50,191 nt of DNA from Chitinophagaceae bacterium (lineage in GTDB: Bacteria > Bacteroidota > Bacteroidia > Chitinophagales > Chitinophagaceae), in NCBI GenBank assembly GCA_947447465.1, contig CANFKE010000032.1:1-50191 (forward strand), written 5' to 3'. This document shows positions 6,584 through 15,473 of the stretch, piece after piece. The position numbers were made by a program, and so were the translations under genes. Positions within the stretch are counted from its first letter, which is position 1. Each line of letters starts with the position of its first letter. The notes beneath the pieces are model-generated. The model did no database searches. It was not told the origin of the DNA and saw nothing but the letters and a program-made list of their open reading frames with translations.

Positions 6584-9205
6584 TTATTTGATTTCAATGA
6601 ATTGGCGCTTGGTATTCCACCCTTCAACATATAGTTGTAAGGCTTCTTTTTCGGTTGAGTTTAATTGTAAGATATAAGTTTTTTCCTGTCCCGGCAATAT
6701 AGAAACATAATTATCGCTGTAAAACGCAGGGAGTACTCGTTCTCCGTTAGCATGAACCAGCGTTAGTCGCTGAAAGAATGCTACCGCATTACCTTGCGGA
6801 TTACTTAATGTAACCTCTATTCCTTTTTCAGTTTGTCTGGCTGAGGTGATCAGTTTTGTCGGGGGCATTTGTTGAAGAAAAGGATAGTTACCATGTGCAT
6901 CGGGCAACCAGTAAAGGTTCTCATCTGTTACAACGTTAGTAGCCGAATCAGTAAGACTCAGGTAAAGAAATATACCCTCTTTTTTTGCAAGGGAATCTAT
7001 CTCTTTTCCAAACTTATATTGTTGTTTACAAGAGGATGCGGCTACCTGTATGTATTTAGATGTAAGCGGTATCTCATCGCCTTTTGTTGTGTATGCTTTG
7101 GCAACCAGTTCCATTTTTTCGGTTGGAGTAAAGTGATTGTTACCAGCAAGGATCGTCTTGTTGATGTGGTCAAACATCACATGCAGTGGTTTACTCCCTG
7201 TGCGGGTGCCATATAGGCATGCATTAGGGTCAAGGTAGTAATCATACATCTGGCCTTTCATAGCTGTCCATGGGTTCTGTGTTTTCCAGATGATGATGCC
7301 GGTGTACCAGTCCCACATACGTGCTGTTGCGCCCTCCATTAAAGCACGGTACTGATCGTAGTTGACCAACTGCGCTTTACGGGTAAAGTCTTCTATTGAT
7401 GTTGGATGTCCGTAAACCTCTACAGATGAATCATAACCCTCATACCGGTGGTAGCGCCATACAGAATCTACGATCCATTTGTGTTGGGTAGTATCATAGT
7501 AAGGAACAACCATGTTAGAATCGGGTAGAAATCTTTTGAGTGAAGCCACATCACCAATGCCTATTGAGCCTATCTCAGAATTGAATGGGAACGACTTATG
7601 TGCCCAGAAATAATCCTTATTCTGTAGCACATATGGGCCATCACCACCATGCAGCGACATGCTGTCATCGTTAGAGAATTCAAAGAAGAAACGCGTTCCA
7701 TCGAGCGAAGGTAGAATGGAGTCGCGCATGGCACTAAGAATATCCGCAGGCGGTCTTATCTCATTACCTCCGCACCACAGCGCTAATGATGCATGGTTAC
7801 GCAGCATCTTCACCTGATCTTCTACTGATTCAATAAAGAGCTTATGATTGTCGGGGTAGTTACGACGCGCATTAGTGTCTTCCAGTTTCAACGGGTCGTA
7901 CCAGCGGCCATTACAGTCGCCCGATGCCCAGAAGTCCTGCATCACTAATAAGCCATATTTATCGCATGCATCGTAAAATTCAGGTCGCTCGGTAATGCCT
8001 CCGCCCCACACCCGGATGAGGTTAAGGTTCATGTCTTTGTGATAGTGAACTTCGTTGTCGTATCTTCTGTCAGTAAATCTTAGTAACGCATCAGACAATA
8101 TCCAGTTGCCGCCTTTAATAAATATCTTCTGGCCATTAACTCTTATTTCCCTGCTATTGGTCTTGTTATTCCATTGGGTCTTTATCTGACGGATACCCAC
8201 TTTCAAATCTTCCTTGTCAGAGAGTGTTCTGCCGTTTATCAGAAAGCTGACTTTACACGGATACAAATCCTGTGGGCCATAGCCATTGGGCCACCATAGT
8301 TTCGGATCATCCAATTCAAGGTCCGGAAACTCAATGGTCTCAACAGAATGAGGTTGCAGCTTTACTGCTACTTTTATTTTCTTGCCGCCAAATTCATACA
8401 CAGCAGTGCCACTGATCTCAGTATCGCATGTATTTTCGGCTTCCGTTGTTACTTTAATTGTTGCGGGCTTTTGTTTGCCGATCACATTGCGTTTACCCGG
8501 TACAAGAGTAATGACGTGGGTGTTCTCTATATGTATCTGTTTAGTACGTTTGATGGTCACCTTGTCCCATATGCCTGTATTGCGGTCGGCAATAGGTTGT
8601 ATCCAGTCCCATCCAGCAGGATATTGATTGGTGACACTATGCGCAATGACCCCATCGCCGCCTTGTCCGCCATTAGGATTGCCAACTGGTGACGGCGGAT
8701 AGACAATAATGGCCAATCGGTTTTTGCCATTTGCATTCAGATAGCGGGTAATGCTGTAACTACTCCGCAGGAACATACCGGTATCTCTGGTGTCATTGAT
8801 CTTATGCCCGTTAAGGAAAACATCATAACTATAGTTGATGCCCCTGAACTGCAACATGATCTCTTCGCCCTGTGCGGGTGGCGCTTCATTGAAATCTTTG
8901 ACAAACCAGAAGGTATAATATGCCGTACCTGTTGTGTAGATATCCGGAATGTGCTTATTGTTCATGCCGAAGAAAGGGTCAGGAAACAATTTGTTGTTGA
9001 GCAGTGTAGTCAATACAGTCCCCGGAACTCTAGCCGGAAGCCAACCTGTAAGGTCTGTAAGCGGAGTAGAAATATCTTCGCCTGACTTATTGATGTCAGT
9101 AGCTCTTACACACTTCCAGCCACTATTTAATTCTGTCTCCTGTTGTGCGGTAGCGCAATGAGCTAAGTAAAGCAGACAAAATAGGAACGAGACCAGACGG
9201 CGCAT
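6584..9205 (-). CDS. Glycoside hydrolase family 2, beta-mannosidase / endo-beta-mannosidase-like
   Basis: An 873-residue exported enzyme with signal peptide (MRRLVSFLFCLLYLAHCATA, then QQETE). A jelly-roll domain holding VPGTVLTTLLNNKLFPDPFFGMNN is followed by an Ig-like domain, then the barrel with NLIRVWGGGITERPEFYDACD. The probable acid/base Glu is in WCGGNE (E482), and the probable nucleophile is in FNSEIGS (E544). HGGDGPYVLQ, shortly before the nucleophile, resembles mannosylglycoprotein endo-beta-mannosidases and related exo-glucosaminidase-like GH2 enzymes. Keeping Glu in GGNE argues for a mannosidase over an exo-glucosaminidase, where Asp is usual. It is first in the operon with the GH20 gene. 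Substrate preference (exo beta-mannoside versus Man-beta-GlcNAc) is not settled. Confidence 0.88.
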   Translation of the reverse strand: MRRLVSFLFCLLYLAHCATAQQETELNSGWKCVRATDINKSGEDISTPLTDLTGWLPARVPGTVLTTLLNNKLFPDPFFGMNNKHIPDIYTTGTAYYTFWFVKDFNEAPPAQGEEIMLQFRGINYSYDVFLNGHKINDTRDTGMFLRSSYSITRYLNANGKNRLAIIVYPPSPVGNPNGGQGGDGVIAHSVTNQYPAGWDWIQPIADRNTGIWDKVTIKRTKQIHIENTHVITLVPGKRNVIGKQKPATIKVTTEAENTCDTEISGTAVYEFGGKKIKVAVKLQPHSVETIEFPDLELDDPKLWWPNGYGPQDLYPCKVSFLINGRTLSDKEDLKVGIRQIKTQWNNKTNSREIRVNGQKIFIKGGNWILSDALLRFTDRRYDNEVHYHKDMNLNLIRVWGGGITERPEFYDACDKYGLLVMQDFWASGDCNGRWYDPLKLEDTNARRNYPDNHKLFIESVEDQVKMLRNHASLALWCGGNEIRPPADILSAMRDSILPSLDGTRFFFEFSNDDSMSLHGGDGPYVLQNKDYFWAHKSFPFNSEIGSIGIGDVASLKRFLPDSNMVVPYYDTTQHKWIVDSVWRYHRYEGYDSSVEVYGHPTSIEDFTRKAQLVNYDQYRALMEGATARMWDWYTGIIIWKTQNPWTAMKGQMYDYYLDPNACLYGTRTGSKPLHVMFDHINKTILAGNNHFTPTEKMELVAKAYTTKGDEIPLTSKYIQVAASSCKQQYKFGKEIDSLAKKEGIFLYLSLTDSATNVVTDENLYWLPDAHGNYPFLQQMPPTKLITSARQTEKGIEVTLSNPQGNAVAFFQRLTLVHANGERVLPAFYSDNYVSILPGQEKTYILQLNSTEKEALQLYVEGWNTKRQFIEIK

Positions 9206-9259
9206 ATGGATAAAAAAGAGATCAGTAGGTTATGCAGAATAAATGAGATGATGAAACAA

Positions 9260-9289
9260 AACAGGCGGGTGTAGAAGCACCCGCCTGTT
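9260..9289 (-). terminator. Hairpin terminator of the enoyl-CoA hydratase gene
   Basis: A perfect 11-bp GC-rich stem, ACAGGCGGGTG / CACCCGCCTGT, with a 6-base loop. Read on the minus strand it is followed by TTTTGTTT. It sits just after the stop at 9292. Confidence 0.85.
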
Positions 9290-9291
9290 GA

Positions 9292-10068
9292 TTATTTTCC
9301 TTTAAATGCCGGCTTTCTTTTTTCCAGAAATGCCATTACACCTTCTTTGAAATCGTGTGTGGCTCCGGCTTCCATCTGTACATGCTTTTCAGCATCCAGT
9401 TGCTCTTCCAGTGTATTGTCGTAGGTAATGTTGAGGAGTTTTTTGGTAAGGCCTATTCCTCTTGTAGGCATCATAGCCAGTTTTGTAGCTATCTTTTTGC
9501 TCTCCTCTTCAAATGTTTCATCGGGGAAAGATTTGAAGATCATGTTCATAGCTACAGCATCCGGACCCGATACCTTTTCTGCGGTCATCATTAATGCTGC
9601 TGCTCGCTGCATACCTACCAGGCGGGGCAGAAAATAAGTGCCACCACTATCAGGTATCAAGCCAATATTACTGAAAGCCTGTATGAATGATGCGCTGTTC
9701 TTAGCGACTACTATATCGCAAGCCAGAGCCAGGTTAGCACCCGCACCTGCTGCTACACCGTTTACCGCGGCAATAACAGGTTTTTCCATATTGCGGATAC
9801 GGAGGATGGTAGCATTATAATGCTCGCGCACCATGCGCTCAAAATCCTCAGGACTGGGGTTCATTGCCTCAGAAAGATCCTGACCGGAACAGAAGCCTTT
9901 ACCGGACCCTGTCATATACACACATCTTACCGATTCATCATTAGCACAATCGTCGAGGTGTGCCTGCAGTGTCAGGGCCATATCGCGGTTATAGCTATTG
10001 TAGGTTTCCGGGCGATTGAGCGTAATGTAGCCAACGCCATTTTCTTTATGAAGCAATACTGTACTCAT
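9292..10068 (-). CDS. Enoyl-CoA hydratase/isomerase family protein (PaaG-like)
   Basis: A 258-residue crotonase-fold enzyme of standard length. The CoA and oxyanion-hole signatures are visible: GKGFCSGQDLSE (about residues 57-68) and NGVAAGAGANLALACDI (about 105-121). They are followed by FSNIGLIPDSGGTYFLPRLVG, where an Asp occupies the position of the second catalytic acid in PaaG-type isomerases and many hydratases have Glu. The best match is the PaaG branch (2-(1,2-epoxy-1,2-dihydrophenyl)acetyl-CoA isomerase). Other paa genes are absent nearby, so a role in fatty-acid or other acyl-CoA degradation is equally possible. It is single-gene, with its own promoter element at 10073-10080 and a terminator at 9260-9289. 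Confidence 0.88.
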   Translation of the reverse strand: MSTVLLHKENGVGYITLNRPETYNSYNRDMALTLQAHLDDCANDESVRCVYMTGSGKGFCSGQDLSEAMNPSPEDFERMVREHYNATILRIRNMEKPVIAAVNGVAAGAGANLALACDIVVAKNSASFIQAFSNIGLIPDSGGTYFLPRLVGMQRAAALMMTAEKVSGPDAVAMNMIFKSFPDETFEEESKKIATKLAMMPTRGIGLTKKLLNITYDNTLEEQLDAEKHVQMEAGATHDFKEGVMAFLEKRKPAFKGK

Positions 10069-10072
10069 ACAA

Positions 10073-10080
10073 CAAATGTA
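10073..10080 (-). promoter_or_regulatory. Candidate -7 element (TACATTTG) for the enoyl-CoA hydratase gene
   Basis: On the minus strand TACATTTG fits TAnnTTTG perfectly, with only 4 bases between it and the start codon at 10068. If used, the mRNA would be leaderless or nearly so. No TTG lies at the ideal -33 spacing. Confidence 0.45.
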
Positions 10081-10155
10081 ATTACAGTTGGTCTATTTTA
10101 ATACTTATCTGCCCAAGAAAAAGAGGAGTCATTTTTACCTTTGCCTGCTCTAATG

Positions 10156-10188
10156 CAAAACGCTACCCGTTTTGCGGGTAGCGTTTTG
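10156..10188 (-). terminator. Hairpin terminator after the beta-propeller-like gene
   Basis: A perfect 14-bp stem, CAAAACGCTACCCG / CGGGTAGCGTTTTG, with a 5-base loop. The outer A/T base pairs supply the T-run. It lies 21 bases beyond the stop at 10210. Confidence 0.8.
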
Positions 10189-10209
10189 AAGATCGATAAG
10201 TATTTGCTT

Positions 10210-11253
10210 TTATAATGTAGAGAATACCCTCTTGCCATTGGCCAGGTCAAATACTTCAAGATATTTACCTCCGGGTTGTGCTACTTCCATCATCACCCTG
10301 TTTTTATACATGCTGAGAAAGATTTGTGACGGAATTCCGGTAGCCTGCAGTACTTCTGCATTCCACACAGGTTTGCCGCTTTGTGCATTGAATGCAACAA
10401 GGCTTATTCCCGGGCCTGATTGGTGGTAACGAGCCATTATCAATAGACTATCGCTTACTACTGTCTCTGCCACCAGTTTGGCCACATTGTTGTCTCTCAG
10501 TGCCCAGCTACTGCCCGGCATACTGATCTTTACGGTCTTAGCGGTTTCATCGCGCAGCAGATAGCCTTTGAATGCTATCTCATTGTCTGATCTGATAACA
10601 CCTGATATTGTAGCTTCAATAGGTAGTGTTTTACCATCTTTCAGATCAATAACTATTGTTTTGTGAATACTCTTTGAATTTAGAGAGGTAAAAGCTACAA
10701 ACCTGTCTGTATGGGTAAAGTAGAACAGATAGGGTGTCTTGAAATCATCTTTATCTTTTACTGGTGTGAACAAGGTATGTGGTATGGTCTGTCTTGCCTT
10801 TACCTTGCACCATTCATCAACACGTGTAATTCTGTATCCTTCTTTTCCTTCGAAACGCTGTATATGCACTACACCATCTGAAACAGGGTAGATAAAATCG
10901 TTACCGGGCACATCATCCAGCGGCAGATCTTCTTTATTGGTCTCTATCAATACATCTTTACCATTTGGAGGAATACGATATGACATATGTCCCTCATCAA
11001 CTACCTTGAAAGGGCGGCCTTTATATTCGGTCTCTTTAGGCGTATTTCCGGTCAGATTCACCACATTGAATCTAGCTGCGAATTTGCTGAGCTTTTTGAA
11101 ATTGACAGAGTCGATATTCTGAGGTACTGAGTCTGTTTTTACCAGAGTTTCCAGATCAAGCCATGAGTTATTGATCTGATACATGTTTTGAGCCTTAACA
11201 CTCACTACACCTGCTAATAATATTAATGGAAGGGTGAGTAATGCTTTTTTCAT
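10210..11253 (-). CDS. Exported protein of unknown function, possibly beta-propeller
   Basis: A 347-residue protein. The ATG at 11253 is chosen because it starts a good signal peptide (MKKALLTLPLILLAGVVSVKA before QNMYQ); an in-frame extension to 11328 has no export features. The mature protein is made of short strand-turn units with recurring patterns such as GKPVWNAEVLQ and GKYLEVFDLANGKRVFSTL. These are reminiscent of PQQ-like or WD-type propeller blades, where a residue pair near the end of each blade is aromatic. I cannot count blades with confidence, and no catalytic motif is seen. It has its own -7 element at 11272-11279 and terminator at 10156-10188, so it is probably monocistronic. 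Function unknown. Confidence 0.75.
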   Translation of the reverse strand: MKKALLTLPLILLAGVVSVKAQNMYQINNSWLDLETLVKTDSVPQNIDSVNFKKLSKFAARFNVVNLTGNTPKETEYKGRPFKVVDEGHMSYRIPPNGKDVLIETNKEDLPLDDVPGNDFIYPVSDGVVHIQRFEGKEGYRITRVDEWCKVKARQTIPHTLFTPVKDKDDFKTPYLFYFTHTDRFVAFTSLNSKSIHKTIVIDLKDGKTLPIEATISGVIRSDNEIAFKGYLLRDETAKTVKISMPGSSWALRDNNVAKLVAETVVSDSLLIMARYHQSGPGISLVAFNAQSGKPVWNAEVLQATGIPSQIFLSMYKNRVMMEVAQPGGKYLEVFDLANGKRVFSTL

Positions 11254-11271
11254 AAATATGATGTATTTGTT

Positions 11272-11279
11272 CAAAAATA
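11272..11279 (-). promoter_or_regulatory. Candidate -7 element (TATTTTTG) for the gene starting at 11253
   Basis: On the minus strand TATTTTTG fits TAnnTTTG, 18 bases before the ATG at 11253. This supports the shorter start, because a transcript from here could not encode the upstream extension. Confidence 0.5.
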
Positions 11280-11417
11280 TAAAAAAATCAATTGTTAGCG
11301 TATTTGTTTTAATGAACCATACATACACGATCAGTGAATTGTATGGTCAACAGGTTATACTATTAGGTCACTTATTTATCTCTATACTGTGTATTTTAGC
11401 GTTTATATTTATTCATC

Positions 11418-12353
11418 ATGAGAATGCTATTCACGGTCATAGTGTTGTTGTCATTTGCTTTTGCTGTAAAAGGAGGAGAGGGGAATGCGGATTCTGTTTT
11501 GCTGAAAAAGTATGTGTATAGCATTACCGGCGGCAGTAGTTTCAGGAATATCGATGATACAGCCACACTGAACAGGACATCGACCTATATCCGGAATGAG
11601 TTAAGCAAATATGCTCAAAATGTACAAACACAAACCTACTATGTAAAAGGAAAGGAATACCGCAATATCATAGCATCTTATGGTCCTGAGAACGCACCAA
11701 GGATCATTATAGGTGCCCACTATGATGTGTGCGATGACCAGGCAGGTGCCGATGACAACGCAAGTGGTGTAGCGGGGTTGCTGGAGCTGGCCAGATTGCT
11801 GAGCAAGGAAGATGCCAGGCAATGGCAATACAGGATAGATCTGGTGGCATATACTCTTGAAGAGCCGCCATCTTTCAAAACGGCAAATATGGGGAGTACG
11901 GTACATGCAAAATATCTGGCCGATGCACATATACCTGTAAAGGGGATGATCAGTATAGAAATGATCGGTTATTACAAAGATGCCAGGCATACACAGCAAT
12001 ATCCTCTGGGATTCTTTAAGTGGTTTTACGGAACAAGAGGCAATTATATAACTGTGGTGAAGAAGCTACATGCAGGTAAGTTTGTCCGTCAGTTCACGCG
12101 AGGTTTTAAGCACGGGGATAATATTATCACAAAGGTATTCGCTGCACCTGCCTGGGTGCCGGGAGTAGATTGGTCTGATCACCTGAGCTATTGGGCATAC
12201 GGTTGGCAGGCGCTCATGATCACAGATACCTCATTTTTCAGGAATGCCAACTATCACCAAAAGACAGATACCCCCGATACACTTGATTATGCACGGATGA
12301 GCTTTGTGGTGACTAATTTGTTTAATTCGCTGAGTAAAATGGCTAAGGGCTGA
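11418..12353 (+). CDS. Exported M28-family metallopeptidase
   Basis: A 311-residue protein with a short signal peptide (MRMLFTVIVLLSFAFAVKG). The M28 di-zinc site is visible in order: GAHYDVCDD (His and nearby Asp), GADDNASGVAGLLELARLL (bridging Asp), YTLEEPP (catalytic Glu and a zinc Glu), IEMIGYY, and the final His in NANYHQKTDTPDTLDY. Family members are aminopeptidases that act on peptides in the periplasm, and some relatives are glutaminyl cyclases. The second M28 protein in this window (40972-41973) fits the cyclase branch better, so I call this one an aminopeptidase. It converges on the GT4 gene ending at 12374 with only 20 bases between and no clear hairpin. Confidence 0.88.
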   Translation: MRMLFTVIVLLSFAFAVKGGEGNADSVLLKKYVYSITGGSSFRNIDDTATLNRTSTYIRNELSKYAQNVQTQTYYVKGKEYRNIIASYGPENAPRIIIGAHYDVCDDQAGADDNASGVAGLLELARLLSKEDARQWQYRIDLVAYTLEEPPSFKTANMGSTVHAKYLADAHIPVKGMISIEMIGYYKDARHTQQYPLGFFKWFYGTRGNYITVVKKLHAGKFVRQFTRGFKHGDNIITKVFAAPAWVPGVDWSDHLSYWAYGWQALMITDTSFFRNANYHQKTDTPDTLDYARMSFVVTNLFNSLSKMAKG

Positions 12354-12373
12354 TCTTCCCTATTTTCTCGTGT

Positions 12374-13507
12374 TTATTTCGGAAACACCACATTCATCAT
12401 TGCCTTGGTAAATATCTCCCAGGTATATTTCTTCTTTTCTACCAGCATGTGCTCATGCAGGTCAGGCAGAGAGTTGGGTTGGTAGAATTTAAGAATGGCA
12501 TCGGCAACTGATGTAGGGTCGGGCTCTGCTACAAATCCTACCTTACCATCAGGCACCACTTCCGGTAACCCGCCAACATTGGTGACGATCATTGGCTTTT
12601 CAAAATGGTAGGCGATCTGTGTAATGCCGCTTTGTGTAGCCTTTGTGTAAGGTTGCACCACTACATCGGCCGCACTGAAAAACTTACATACCTCGCGCTC
12701 AGGAATAAAGTCTGTAAAGAGATGAACTACATTTTGCAGGTTGTGTTCAGCTATGATTCTGTTATTGGTAGCTTCTACGTCTTTGCTGTAATATTCGCCG
12801 GCTACTATGAGCTCTATATCTGAATTGCGGATCCGTTCATCGGCCATAGCCAGTAATGCCCTATCCACTCCCTTATAATCTCTAATAAAGCCAAAGCAAA
12901 GCAGGTATTTCTTTGCAGGATCCAACTTTAACTGGGCACATGCATCAGCTTTGCTGAGTTTGGAACCATAAATATCATACACCGGATGAGGTGAAAATAC
13001 CGACGGCTTGCTGATGAATTGTTTCAGGTATTTGAGCTGGTCATCGCTCATTGTGATGAACGCATCTACAGCTTTGATGAAGTAGTTGGTAAACTGCTTG
13101 TCTCCGGGGCGGCCTTCGTGAGGAATGATATTGTCAACAATACATACCACCCTCGTTTTGCCATTCTTTTTAGCACCTCTTAAAATAGTACCGAATGCAG
13201 ACCCCATAAATGGCAGCCAGTATTTTACAATGATCAGGTCGTATTGTTCCTTATTCATCTTTCTGCCCACACTCAGCCAGTTGAGCGGATTTACAGAGTT
13301 CACCTCAGTGCGTATCTTCAAACCGGTTGGTGCAGGCTCGTCTGTAAATTGTGTCTTGCCGGGAAACAGGAATGATGGGTATTGCAATGAAAAAGACCAG
13401 ATGGTAACATCATGGCCCATTTCGGTAAGCTCTTGCGACAAACGCTCATTGAACGCTGCCAGCCCGCCACGCAATGGATGAGCAGTACCCAGATACGCTA
13501 TCTTCAT
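12374..13507 (-). CDS. Glycosyltransferase, GT4 family
   Basis: A 377-residue GT-B enzyme. The N-terminus has LGTAHPLRGGLAAFNERLSQE, with the Gly-Gly loop of GT4 proteins. The C-terminal domain has LLCFGFIRDYKGVDRALLAM (donor-binding domain start), ADVVVQPYTKATQSGITQIA and KPMIVTNVGGLPEVV, where the usual E-x7-E is replaced by a Q/S-G-based variant common in Bacteroidota. Its start overlaps the stop of the HddC-like gene by 4 bases, so translation is probably coupled. This suggests that it transfers the sugar made by the upstream HddA/HddC enzymes, possibly a manno-heptose, onto a surface glycan. The acceptor is unknown. Confidence 0.88.
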   Translation of the reverse strand: MKIAYLGTAHPLRGGLAAFNERLSQELTEMGHDVTIWSFSLQYPSFLFPGKTQFTDEPAPTGLKIRTEVNSVNPLNWLSVGRKMNKEQYDLIIVKYWLPFMGSAFGTILRGAKKNGKTRVVCIVDNIIPHEGRPGDKQFTNYFIKAVDAFITMSDDQLKYLKQFISKPSVFSPHPVYDIYGSKLSKADACAQLKLDPAKKYLLCFGFIRDYKGVDRALLAMADERIRNSDIELIVAGEYYSKDVEATNNRIIAEHNLQNVVHLFTDFIPEREVCKFFSAADVVVQPYTKATQSGITQIAYHFEKPMIVTNVGGLPEVVPDGKVGFVAEPDPTSVADAILKFYQPNSLPDLHEHMLVEKKKYTWEIFTKAMMNVVFPK

Positions 13508-14202
13508 GGAAACATGGTTTTAAAATCTTCCTGAGCTTTGGTATAATCTTCGGGAATGCCAATGTCTATAAAGTAACCCTTGTCCTCGTATCCGTAGAAC
13601 GCGTTCTCCTTTACAAATTTTTCGAGATAATCTTTTTCAAAAGAGAACTTTTCTGAAAGGTCTTTAGCCAGAAATGCCTCTCTGTTGATAATATATACAC
13701 CACCGTTGATCGTTCCTTCAGTGGTCGCTTTCTTTTCATCGAACGCGGTAATGATACCTTTATCATTGGTATGCACAACACCATAACGGTCGAAGTTATT
13801 CATCTTTTTAAGCGCTAATGTGGTAGCGGCTTTATTGGCTCTGTGTGCCGCAAACATTGCTGTAAGGTCAACATCGAACATCGTGTCGCCGTTCAATACC
13901 AGCACATCATCTGTGGCTGCTTCTTCAAGCGCGGCCAGTATGCCTCCCCCGGTTCCTAATGGCTCTGTTTCTACAACATAGTCCAACTCAAAGAATAAAA
14001 ATTGTTCTTCCAGCCAATTGATCACCACCTTATGCTTGTATCCCAGCGACAGGATGACGCGGGTGCAATTATGCTTTGTCAGATACTCCAGCAGGTAATG
14101 CAGGAATGGCTCACCATTCACCGGTGCCATACATTTGGGCTGTGCGCCTATTACGCCCTGCAGCCTTGTACCTAATCCCCCCGCCAGTATGATAGCCTCC
14201 AT
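13504..14202 (-). CDS. hddC: Nucleotidyltransferase, HddC-like (sugar-1-phosphate guanylyltransferase)
   Basis: A 232-residue single-domain enzyme that joins a sugar 1-phosphate to an NTP, releasing pyrophosphate. The N-terminal signature AIILAGGLGTRLQ holds the nucleotide-binding loop. QPKCMAPVNGEPFL carries the conserved Lys, PLGTGGGIL is the base-binding segment, and LNGDTMFDVD (D106) holds the metal-binding Asp. Its length and pairing with an HddA-like kinase point to D-glycero-alpha-D-manno-heptose 1-phosphate guanylyltransferase. RfbF/RmlA-type or mannose-1-phosphate enzymes remain alternatives. It is in an operon with the kinase (60 bases upstream) and the GT4 gene (4-base overlap). 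GmhA-like isomerase and phosphatase genes needed for the full route are not in this window. Confidence 0.8.
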   Translation of the reverse strand: MEAIILAGGLGTRLQGVIGAQPKCMAPVNGEPFLHYLLEYLTKHNCTRVILSLGYKHKVVINWLEEQFLFFELDYVVETEPLGTGGGILAALEEAATDDVLVLNGDTMFDVDLTAMFAAHRANKAATTLALKKMNNFDRYGVVHTNDKGIITAFDEKKATTEGTINGGVYIINREAFLAKDLSEKFSFEKDYLEKFVKENAFYGYEDKGYFIDIGIPEDYTKAQEDFKTMFP

Positions 14203-14262
14203 ATAAAAAAGTAAGGTCGTATAAATTAAAAAAGTAAAGCGTGCTATACGCCGGAATAGCTA

Positions 14263-15285
14263 TTACATATGCCAACTGAATAGTCCGCGCTCGGTAAACT
14301 GATACGGAGAGAAATGTCCGTTGAATGATTCCAGTGCCTTTTTCACCCCATAACGGGTATTGCCCGGGCAATAGAACATCATGAAGCCACCACCACCGGC
14401 ACCGGATATCTTTCCACCTGTAGCACCGGCTTTCAGGGCTACCTCATAGAGTTCATCCATTTTATTATTGGATATGCCCTGTGCCATCTGCTTTTTGAAG
14501 CGGAAACCGAAATCCAATATCGCACCTATCTCATCTATATTGCCTTTAAGTACGGCCTCTTTCATCATCAATGCCTGCTCTTTGAGGTTATGCATAGCAT
14601 CGATAGATTCTTTATTCTTGTCCTTTACATTCTGACTTTGTGCCTCTATAATGGTAGAAGACAGGCGGCTTGTGGCAGTAAAATAGAGTAGCAGATTGTT
14701 TTCCAGTTCGTACAGATACTCAGGTTTTATGCGCAGAGGGTTCACAATTACTTTGTTGCCTTCATAGAACTCCATAAAATTGACACCCCCGAAAGTAGCC
14801 GCGTACTGGTCTTGTTTACCACCTGCCATGGCTAGTTCTACACGTTCTATATCATACGCCATCTGGGCGATATCATACTCTCCGAGGGGTAGGTTCAGCC
14901 ACTCTGCAAATGCACCGATGATGGCTACCATAAGGGTAGAAGAGCTGCCCAGCCCTGAGCCCGCAGGCGCATCTACTACAGTAGACAACTTAAATCCTGA
15001 TGGCATAGGGCCATATTTTTTCACTATGTGATTGTAAGCACCTGTTGCCAGATCCAGCATACCATCAATAGGTAATTCATCAGTTTTGGCATAAGAGACT
15101 ACCTCATCTCTGTCCAGCGCTTCAATAATGATGCGCTGCTCCGGCAGCAATTCAATGCTGGCATAGGCATATAAAGAAATAGTGGCGTTAAGTATTGCGC
15201 CACCATACAGGTCGCAGTATGGGCTTACATCTGTTCCCCCGCCTGCCAGTCCTATGCGCAGTGGCGCCTTGCTACGGTATATCAT
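14263..15285 (-). CDS. hddA: GHMP-family sugar kinase, HddA-like
   Basis: A 340-residue kinase of the GHMP superfamily, expected to phosphorylate a sugar at C1 (D-glycero-D-manno-heptose 7-phosphate in characterised HddA). Motif 1 is at the N-terminus (SKAPLRIGLAGGGTDVSPY). Motif 2, the ATP loop, is at about 106-118 (PAGSGLGSSSTLM). Motif 3 is near the C-terminus (GKISGAGGGGFMMFY). GGKQDQYAATFGG carries the conserved Asp seen in HddA and related fucokinase-type enzymes. It is the first gene of the three-gene operon with the HddC-like enzyme and GT4. Pairing with a nucleotidyltransferase favours nucleotide-sugar synthesis over catabolism. The precise sugar is an inference from the HddA/HddC family pairing. 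Confidence 0.82.
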   Translation of the reverse strand: MIYRSKAPLRIGLAGGGTDVSPYCDLYGGAILNATISLYAYASIELLPEQRIIIEALDRDEVVSYAKTDELPIDGMLDLATGAYNHIVKKYGPMPSGFKLSTVVDAPAGSGLGSSSTLMVAIIGAFAEWLNLPLGEYDIAQMAYDIERVELAMAGGKQDQYAATFGGVNFMEFYEGNKVIVNPLRIKPEYLYELENNLLLYFTATSRLSSTIIEAQSQNVKDKNKESIDAMHNLKEQALMMKEAVLKGNIDEIGAILDFGFRFKKQMAQGISNNKMDELYEVALKAGATGGKISGAGGGGFMMFYCPGNTRYGVKKALESFNGHFSPYQFTERGLFSWHM

Positions 15286-15473
15286 AATAGGTAGCTAAAT
15301 TAGTAAAATTATCCTTTCAGGCAGGGATTAAGTAAGAATGGGTTAACATATATTAACATGGGTGAATGTCTGGTGCCGGCACTATTTGCCATCAAAAGGT
15401 AATTTCGATCATCGTTCCGGTATCAATCGGGATATAAACTTTAAATTGCAGGGCGATCTCAAACGCAAAGATT

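Noticed and set aside
11234..11521. 95-codon plus-strand open frame overlapping the M28 peptidase start
   Set aside because: It overlaps the signal-peptide region of the peptidase in another frame and also crosses the divergent promoter of the gene at 11253.
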